Shown here: in pieces, positions 8,111-12,059 of the stretch | Numbering within the stretch: the first letter of the stretch is position 1 | Layout of the letters: each line of letters begins with the position of its first letter | DNA from: Selenomonas sp. | GTDB lineage: Bacteria > Bacillota > Negativicutes > Selenomonadales > Selenomonadaceae | Assembly: GCA_015265235.1 (NCBI GenBank) | Contig: JABZYJ010000053.1 | Location: 1 to 12,059, forward strand | DNA: 12,059 bases | Direction of reading: 5' to 3' | Notes under the pieces: generated by a model | The model's input: the letters and a program-made list of their open reading frames with translations, nothing else | What the model was told of the DNA's origin: nothing | The model's database searches: none | Translations under genes and position numbers: made by a program

Positions 8111-8125
8111 ACGATACCGTATCGT
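8111..8125. promoter_or_regulatory. 15-bp perfect palindrome in the fnr leader
   Basis: ACGATAC-C-GTATCGT is a perfect 7-bp inverted repeat around one central base. It lies just downstream of the predicted fnr start site (near 8127) and upstream of the fnr ribosome binding site. It is a possible repressor operator; no regulator is assigned. Confidence 0.5.
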
Positions 8126-8133
8126 ATATATTT

Positions 8134-8139
8134 ATAGTA
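8134..8139 (-). promoter_or_regulatory. Possible -10 of fnr
   Basis: TACTAT on the minus strand would place the start near 8127, 41.5 nt from the centre of the Fnr box. The element is AT-rich and other frames (TATAAA, TATATA) lie next to it, so it is one of several options. Confidence 0.4.
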
Positions 8140-8160
8140 GCGAAAAAACAAAAAACTTCA

Positions 8161-8176
8161 TGTGATATTCGTCACA
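8161..8176. promoter_or_regulatory. Fnr/CRP-type box TGTGA-N6-TCACA
   Basis: TGTGATATTCGTCACA is a perfect match to the TGTGA-N6-TCACA consensus of Bacillus-type Fnr and of CRP. Its centre (8168.5) is 41.5 nt upstream of the start predicted from the narK -10, the class II activator position. Confidence 0.88.
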
Positions 8177-8197
8177 TACAGAGCAAATTTTTTTCAC

Positions 8198-8203
8198 TAT
8201 AAT
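8198..8203 (+). promoter_or_regulatory. -10 element of narK
   Basis: A perfect TATAAT. The hexamer 17 nt upstream (CATACA, 8175-8180) is a poor -35 and partly overlaps the Fnr box, as expected for an activator-dependent promoter. The predicted start is near 8210. Confidence 0.75.
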
Positions 8204-8226
8204 TTCATTTATCAACGTTATATGAA

Positions 8227-8233
8227 AAGGGAG
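8227..8233 (+). promoter_or_regulatory. Ribosome binding site deciding the narK start
   Basis: AAGGGAG lies 8 nt before the ATG at 8242 but only 2 nt before the in-frame ATG at 8236, favouring the downstream start. Confidence 0.7.
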
Positions 8234-8241
8234 AGATGGTC

Positions 8242-9585
8242 ATGGAAAACAAGGACATTCTCGCCACGCTCGGCGAGAATCCATCCCGGCGCGACATCCT
8301 CGCACACTGGGAGCCGGAAAACGAAGTGTTTTGGAAACGATACGGCGAACGCATCGCCAAGCAGAACCTCTACACCTCTACGTTCGTTCTGACACTCGCC
8401 TTCGTCGCATGGACGATGTGGGCGACCCTCGCGCCGCAGCTGAACTCCGTCGGATTCCACTTCTCCGACAACGAGATCTTCACGCTCGCCGCGCTGCCGG
8501 GCCTCGTCGGTGCGACGGGACGCCTCATCTACACCTACCTCCCCGCCATCCTCGGCGGACGCAACTGGACGCTGATCTCGACGGCAGCCCTGCTCATCCC
8601 GCTCATCGGGCTCGGCGGCGCGGTCACGGACACCTCGACGACCTACGACACCTTCGTCCTGCTCGTCGGCATCCTCGGCATCGCAGGGGCAAACTTCTCG
8701 TCCTCCATGGCAAACATCGGCTTCTTCTTCCCTAAATCTGAGAAGGGGCTCGCCCTTGGCATCAACGCGGGCATCGGCAACCTCGGTGTCTCCGTCATCT
8801 ACCTCACCGCACCGATGCTCCTCGGCCTGAGCTTCGGCGGATTCTTCGGCGCACCGCTCGTGAACGCGGCAGGCCATGAGGTCTACCTCCAGAGCGTCTG
8901 CTACTTCTGGGCAATCCCGACCGCGCTGAGCCTCATCCTCATCTGGTTCTGCATGGACAATCTGCCCATCCCGCGCCAGAGCCCGCGCAGCATGATGTCC
9001 ATCTTCGGCAACAAGCACACGTGGCTGCTCTGTGTCATCTACACCTGCGGATTCGGTTCGTTCATCGGCTACTCCGCCGCGCTCGCACTGCTCGTCAACC
9101 GCGAGTTCCCCGAGGTCTCCTTCGCCTACGCCGCATTCCTCGGACCGTTCATCGGCGCCGGCGTGCGCCCCATCGGCGGCTGGGTTGCGGACAAGGTCAA
9201 CAGCGGCTCGAAGGTCACACTCTACTCGCTCATCCTGATGCTTGTCGCCTGCATTGCGACCGTCATGGGCATCCAGTCGCATAACTTCCCACTCTTCTTC
9301 GGATCGTTCCTCGTGCTCTTCTTCTCGACGGGCTTCATCAATGCCGCATGCTTCCGTATGATCCCGTTCGTCTTCAACAATCCCGTGCACTCCTCGCTCG
9401 TCACCGGATTCACAGCGGCGATTGCGGCCTACGGCGCATTCTTCATCCCGAAACTCTTCGGCTGGGCGGATGGAACGCAGGGCAGCGTTACCCCCGCGTT
9501 CAACATCCTCATTGCCTTCACTGTGCTGACCATCGCCATCACGTGGTTCTTCTACGTGCGCAAGGGCGCAGGCATCAAGTGCTGA
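8242..9585 (+). CDS. narK: Nitrate/nitrite transporter, NarK type (MFS, NNP family)
   Basis: An inner-membrane major facilitator protein of 447 residues with about 12 membrane segments, which moves nitrate and/or nitrite. The N-terminus (HWEPENEVFWKRYGERIAKQNL) matches the NarK/NarU style. The nitrate signature FPKSEKGLALGINAGIGNLG (163-182) is present, and a second glycine-rich signature lies at TGFTAAIAAYGAFF (388-401). R94 and R309 sit where E. coli NarK has its two substrate-binding arginines (R89, R305). An in-frame ATG at 8236 exists, but ribosome binding site spacing favours 8242. The promoter carries a class II Fnr box, so anaerobic activation is likely. No nitrate reductase gene is in the window, so the transported species and direction (uptake or nitrite exchange) cannot be settled. 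Confidence 0.95.
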   Translation: MENKDILATLGENPSRRDILAHWEPENEVFWKRYGERIAKQNLYTSTFVLTLAFVAWTMWATLAPQLNSVGFHFSDNEIFTLAALPGLVGATGRLIYTYLPAILGGRNWTLISTAALLIPLIGLGGAVTDTSTTYDTFVLLVGILGIAGANFSSSMANIGFFFPKSEKGLALGINAGIGNLGVSVIYLTAPMLLGLSFGGFFGAPLVNAAGHEVYLQSVCYFWAIPTALSLILIWFCMDNLPIPRQSPRSMMSIFGNKHTWLLCVIYTCGFGSFIGYSAALALLVNREFPEVSFAYAAFLGPFIGAGVRPIGGWVADKVNSGSKVTLYSLILMLVACIATVMGIQSHNFPLFFGSFLVLFFSTGFINAACFRMIPFVFNNPVHSSLVTGFTAAIAAYGAFFIPKLFGWADGTQGSVTPAFNILIAFTVLTIAITWFFYVRKGAGIKC

Positions 9586-9591
9586 TGAGAC

Positions 9592-9644
9592 TTAAGGAAG
9601 CACGGATAAATTCGGCACCACCATCTTAGGGAAGCACGGATAAA
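9592..9644 (+). repeat. Two direct copies of a 19-bp repeat after narK
   Basis: TTAAGGAAGCACGGATAAA (9592-9610) recurs as TTAGGGAAGCACGGATAAA (9626-9644), with one mismatch and a 34-nt period. It starts 6 nt after the narK stop. The final GGATAAA of the second copy can pair with TTTATCC (9691-9697) beyond the terminator stem. Confidence 0.8.
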
Positions 9645-9697
9645 CGCAGAACTGCCGTACAAAGGGGCAAAAACCCTTGTGCGGCAGTTTTTTATCC
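9638..9697 (+). terminator. narK terminator with extended outer stem
   Basis: The stem AACTGCCGTACAAAGGG pairs with CCCTTGTGCGGCAGTT (one G-U and one bulged base) across a loop of about 7 nt, followed by TTTTTT. An outer pair GGATAAA/TTTATCC encloses it. It reads in the narK direction. Confidence 0.9.
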
Positions 9698-9708
9698 CTG
9701 CCCCCATC

Positions 9709-9736
9709 TTGCACACTGCCCCCCCTATGCTATAAT
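9709..9736 (+). promoter_or_regulatory. Promoter of the ThrE-like exporter gene
   Basis: TTGCAC (9709-9714), a 16-nt spacer and a perfect TATAAT (9731-9736), with TGC just before it acting as an extended -10. It lies 34 nt before the GTG start. Confidence 0.8.
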
Positions 9737-9770
9737 GAGACTAAGATAAGGAAGAGAGGAGCACGGCACC

Positions 9771-11099
9771 GTGGAATGCAAAGCAATCCGAAACATGGCG
9801 GACGACGACAATAAGACACTCAACTACAAGATGAAGCTCCTGCTGGACATTGGACAGACCCTAATGGAGAGCGGGGCGGACTGCGCGCGCGTCATCCGCG
9901 ACATGAAGCGGGCAGCCGTGCATCTGCGCATCCCCGCCGAGAACATCCAGTCCCACGTCACCTACACCACGCTCATGCTCAACGTCTGCGACGGCGAGCG
10001 CTCCTTTACCCAGTTCCGCAAATGCATGAAACACGGCGTCAACCTCGCCGTCCTCGCCGCCGTCAGCAAGCTCACATGGCGCATCCTGCGCGGCAACACG
10101 CCCATCTCTGCCATTGAGCACGCCATCACACGCATTCGCGCACGCGCGCTCTGCTATCCCCACTGGGGCATCGCCCTCGGCGCTGCCGTCGGCTCGGGCG
10201 GCTCGTGCAAACTCTTTGGCGGCAGCTGGGAGGAGTCTCTCATCGCTACCATCGCGGCACTCATGGGCTTCATTGCACACCGCCTCAGCAACAAGTACGC
10301 ATTTAACCCCTATGCCTGTGCCATGATTACGGGCTTTGTCGCAACCATCTTCGCATGGGCGATCCCCGCCGCGCTCGGCCTCGGGACAATGTGGTACGCA
10401 CTCGTTGCGTGCACCATCTTCCTCATGCCCGGCTTTCCCTCCGTCAACGCAGCAAGTGACGTGCTGAATCGCTTTACGACATCGGGCATGACGCGTGCCA
10501 TGGACACCATGCTCATCATCGGCGGCCTGACCTTCGGCATTGCCTTTGCCATCCTCATCGCGGGCGTGGGGAACATCTCCGACGTCCACATCCAGCCCAC
10601 GGACACCTACCTCAATCAGGCGATCGCAGCAGCCCTCGCCGCCGGCGGCTTCTCCGTCATGTTCAACACACCGAAGAAGCTCCTCGCCATCGTCGCCGTC
10701 GAGGGCATCGTCACCATGCTCATCCGCAACGTCCTCATCCTCGAGTTCGGACAGCCGCAGGCACTCGGTTCCTTCGTGGCGGCAGCGTTTGTCGGCATTG
10801 CGGCACTCAAGGTCATCCACATCGTCCACACGCCGAACACCCTGCTCATCCTCCCGCCCGTCATCCCCCTCATCCCCTGCGTCCTCCTCTACCGCCTCCT
10901 CTTCGCTGTCCTCCACATCCAGACCATCTCCGTCGAAGAACTGCTCGAGGCACTCCGCTTCGGCGTCAACGGCATCACCATCATCCTCGCCGTCGTCGTC
11001 GGCGTCTCCATCCCGAACATCTTCATCCAGCGGCGCATCGAACAACAGCAGCAGCGCGAGATCGACGCCATCATCAAGGCTCGTGCATTCGAGCGCTGA
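9771..11099 (+). CDS. Fused YjjP-YjjB / ThrE-family exporter
   Basis: A 442-residue membrane protein. Residues about 20-125 form the soluble N-terminal part of the YjjP (DUF1212) half, with LLLDIGQTLMESGADCARV and HVTYTTLMLNV. About 130-265 hold its membrane segments, including the conserved LMPGFPSVNAASD (218-230). About 283-420 form the YjjB (DUF3815) half, with PPVIPLIPCVLLYR (362-375). Relatives export threonine/serine (Corynebacterium ThrE) or succinate-like acids (E. coli YjjPB). In many bacteria the halves are two genes; here they are fused as in ThrE. The substrate is unknown. The GTG start has AGGAG (9757-9761) 9 nt upstream; the next in-frame ATG (9795) has no good site. It has its own promoter and terminator, so it is likely monocistronic. 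Confidence 0.9.
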   Translation: MECKAIRNMADDDNKTLNYKMKLLLDIGQTLMESGADCARVIRDMKRAAVHLRIPAENIQSHVTYTTLMLNVCDGERSFTQFRKCMKHGVNLAVLAAVSKLTWRILRGNTPISAIEHAITRIRARALCYPHWGIALGAAVGSGGSCKLFGGSWEESLIATIAALMGFIAHRLSNKYAFNPYACAMITGFVATIFAWAIPAALGLGTMWYALVACTIFLMPGFPSVNAASDVLNRFTTSGMTRAMDTMLIIGGLTFGIAFAILIAGVGNISDVHIQPTDTYLNQAIAAALAAGGFSVMFNTPKKLLAIVAVEGIVTMLIRNVLILEFGQPQALGSFVAAAFVGIAALKVIHIVHTPNTLLILPPVIPLIPCVLLYRLLFAVLHIQTISVEELLEALRFGVNGITIILAVVVGVSIPNIFIQRRIEQQQQREIDAIIKARAFER

Positions 11100-11119
11100 T
11101 GCAATTCCATCAACACGCC

Positions 11120-11170
11120 AAAAGACCTGCCCCTCTAAACCATCAGGTGATCGAGAGAGCAGGTCTTTTT
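11120..11170. terminator. Terminator between the exporter gene and hepT
   Basis: AAAAGACCTGC (11120-11130) pairs with GCAGGTCTTTT, extended by CTCT/AGAG past a mismatch, with a loop of about 17 nt. It ends in TTTTT on the plus strand, and the arm's A-run gives TTTT on the minus strand, so it can serve both convergent transcripts. Confidence 0.88.
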
Positions 11171-11193
11171 ATGCACCAGCCACAGGCCTATGG

Positions 11194-11544
11194 TCAGGAC
11201 ACCCCGGAGCGAGGCTCTATCCCCTTGATTGCACGCAACGCACGACTCAGTTCCGGCATATCCTCAGAAATAATCTCCCAAATAAGGCACAGATTTACGC
11301 CCTCGTAGTCATGGACAATGCGATTCCGCAGTCCATAGATCTGTGCCCATGCCACCTCCTGATGCTTTTTCTTGAAATCCACGCCCAGTTTCGCTGTGAG
11401 CTCTCCGATCTGCCCGAGGTTAAACACACATGCCTCGACGAGCATATCGTTGGCGCGAAAGTCTTCGTAAGAAAGACCTGCGCTGTATGCGCATACCTTC
11501 TCAGCATAGTGAAGCATCTTGCCAAGAATAATGTCATCGCGCAT
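11194..11544 (-). CDS. hepT: HepT-like HEPN-domain toxin (DUF86)
   Basis: A 116-residue, mostly helical protein of the DUF86/HepT family, a HEPN RNase toxin. The catalytic and modification motif R-X4-H-X-Y is seen as R73-NRIV-H78-D-Y80. In studied HepT-MntA pairs, this tyrosine is the one AMPylated by the antitoxin. VFNLGQIGELTAKLG (40-54) fits the usual HepT helix. The length is normal and the motif intact, so the toxin is probably functional. Its ATG lies inside the end of mntA (11-nt overlap), so it is probably coupled to it. Base composition looks close to half GC by eye, lower than the flanking exporter gene, which may indicate transfer. Confidence 0.92.
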   Translation of the reverse strand: MRDDIILGKMLHYAEKVCAYSAGLSYEDFRANDMLVEACVFNLGQIGELTAKLGVDFKKKHQEVAWAQIYGLRNRIVHDYEGVNLCLIWEIISEDMPELSRALRAIKGIEPRSGVS

Positions 11545-11839
11545 AAATCTCTACCCCCGTTCGCTTGATTTCCTCGGCGATACGAGACTTTGGCTCGATA
11601 TGCGTGATATCAAACACATCCATATCCTTACCGCTCAGAGCTTCTCGCAGTTCCTCCACAAGCCCCATGAATTGAAGCCCACGCAAATTACTGTCCACGA
11701 GCAAATCTACATCACTTTGGGATGTTGCCGTCCCCTTGCTGTAAGAACCGAAGAGAACCGCCTGTCGAATCCGATGCCCGGCAAAGATTGGCTGCAAGCG
11801 TTGTTTTATTTCATCACATGTATAAACCGTCTCCGACAT
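11534..11839 (-). CDS. mntA: MntA-like nucleotidyltransferase antitoxin
   Basis: A minimal nucleotidyltransferase of 101 residues, partner of HepT. The motif GSYSKGTATSQSDVDLLVD (31-49) holds the G-S pair and the two metal-binding aspartates D43 and D45, and D74 (KDMDVFD) is the likely third carboxylate. Known MntA enzymes add AMP to the HepT tyrosine and so neutralise the toxin. In-frame ATGs lie upstream at 11845 and 11872, but GGAGAG (11846-11851) is 6 nt before the ATG at 11839 and directly touches the one at 11845, so 11839 is preferred. The order antitoxin then toxin, with overlap, is the common layout. A possible promoter lies about 65 nt upstream. Confidence 0.9.
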   Translation of the reverse strand: MSETVYTCDEIKQRLQPIFAGHRIRQAVLFGSYSKGTATSQSDVDLLVDSNLRGLQFMGLVEELREALSGKDMDVFDITHIEPKSRIAEEIKRTGVEIYAR

Positions 11840-11845
11840 ATCCAT

Positions 11846-11851
11846 CTCTCC
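11846..11851 (-). promoter_or_regulatory. Ribosome binding site deciding the mntA start
   Basis: GGAGAG on the minus strand is 6 nt from the ATG at 11839 and immediately adjacent to the ATG at 11845, the same double-ATG layout as narK and the FIST receptor. Confidence 0.65.
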
Positions 11852-11903
11852 GATCCGCACACTGCCTACCATGACTTCCTGTATCTTTTCCGAACATCTT
11901 CAT

Positions 11904-11931
11904 GTTATACCATACCATGACCTAAAACAAA
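11904..11931 (-). promoter_or_regulatory. Probable promoter of mntA-hepT
   Basis: The minus strand has TATAAC (11909-11904) preceded by TGG, an extended -10. The upstream hexamer is weak (TTTGTT at 16 nt, 11931-11926). The surrounding 100 nt are AT-rich. Confidence 0.55.
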
Positions 11932-11939
11932 TCACAATA

Positions 11940-11990
11940 TACGCATATATATTTATGCGCTGAGCTTCATCGTCGCGCTCAGAGGTACAC
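11940..11990. other. AT-rich spacer with two small inverted repeats
   Basis: GCATA-N6-TATGC (about 11943-11958) and CTGAGC (11960-11965) with GCTCAG (11977-11982). No gene is seen. Either repeat could be a regulator site for the toxin-antitoxin operon, but nothing decides it. Confidence 0.3.
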
Positions 11991-11991
11991 T

Positions 11992-12045
11992 GAAAAAATG
12001 AGAAAAGACTGCTGCACGAAGACGAATCTCCTTCATACAGCAGCC
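11992..12045 (-). terminator. Terminator of a leftward gene beyond the right edge
   Basis: On the minus strand GGCTGCTGTATGAAG pairs with CTTCGTGCAGCAGTC along 15 bp (three G-U pairs, no mismatch), followed by TTTTCTCATTTTTT. On the plus strand the stem has mismatches and no T-run. It implies a minus-strand gene just outside the window. Confidence 0.8.
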
Positions 12046-12059
12046 TTTGGGTATACGCC

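Noticed and set aside
8218..9390. A 390-codon minus-strand open frame opposite narK
   Set aside because: It is extremely acidic and low-complexity, has no family motif, and mirrors the narK frame, which has full family signatures.
9592..9644. CRISPR array
   Set aside because: Only two short copies with a 15-nt spacer, right after a gene; no cas genes and no repeat of normal CRISPR length.
9861..11045. A 394-codon minus-strand open frame opposite the ThrE-like gene
   Set aside because: The Asp/Glu/Gly-rich composition is the complement of membrane codons; there is no ribosome binding site or domain.
11929..11940. Possible Fnr half-site near the mntA promoter
   Set aside because: TTGTGAT is present on the minus strand but no TCACA partner follows at the right spacing.
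1..12059. tRNA, rRNA or full insertion sequence
   Set aside because: No tRNA cloverleaf, rRNA-like segment or transposase coding was found in any spacer.

Overview
The window suggests a member of the Negativicutes, probably Selenomonadaceae (Selenomonas-like). This is an inference. It rests on GC-rich, Firmicutes-type proteins with strong GGAGG ribosome binding sites, a Bacillus-type Fnr carrying a C-terminal cysteine cluster, and an APC permease and YjjP/YjjB-type exporter typical of anaerobic Firmicutes. No rRNA or tRNA is present to confirm it.

Left third (1-5911, minus strand): a tight run of an APC-family amino-acid permease, a soluble FIST-domain chemoreceptor-like protein and leuS, read in that order. 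Gaps are only 26 and 37 nt and no terminator lies between them, so they probably form one transcript. leuS runs off the left edge. The set links amino-acid uptake, a sensory domain proposed to bind small ligands such as amino acids, and leucine charging of tRNA.

Middle (5912-7414): a divergent control region with a near-consensus sigma-A promoter drives a secreted DUF3298/DUF4163-like protein. That gene is translationally coupled (ATGA overlap) to an IMPACT/YigZ-family protein. A large hairpin separates this pair from the convergent fnr gene.

Nitrate block (7415-9700): fnr (minus) and narK (plus) are divergent. Between them is one perfect TGTGA-N6-TCACA box, centred 41.5 nt upstream of the start site predicted from a -10 element on each side. 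The regulator has C-X2-C-X4-C at its extreme C-terminus, as in Bacillus subtilis Fnr, and a CRP-like R-E-x3-R recognition helix that fits this box. narK ends at a strong terminator embedded in a small repeat structure.

Right part (9700-12059): a fused ThrE-like exporter (YjjP plus YjjB halves) has its own promoter and terminator. It is followed by a convergent two-gene MntA-HepT (MNT/HEPN) toxin-antitoxin module that looks less GC-rich than its neighbours. At the right edge is a terminator-like hairpin for a leftward gene outside the window. It belongs to the same hairpin family as the terminators after fnr and narK.

No wholly novel system is evident. The most informative points are the symmetric Fnr/narK control region, the permease-FIST receptor-leuS grouping, the recurrent terminator hairpin family and the small repeat after narK.
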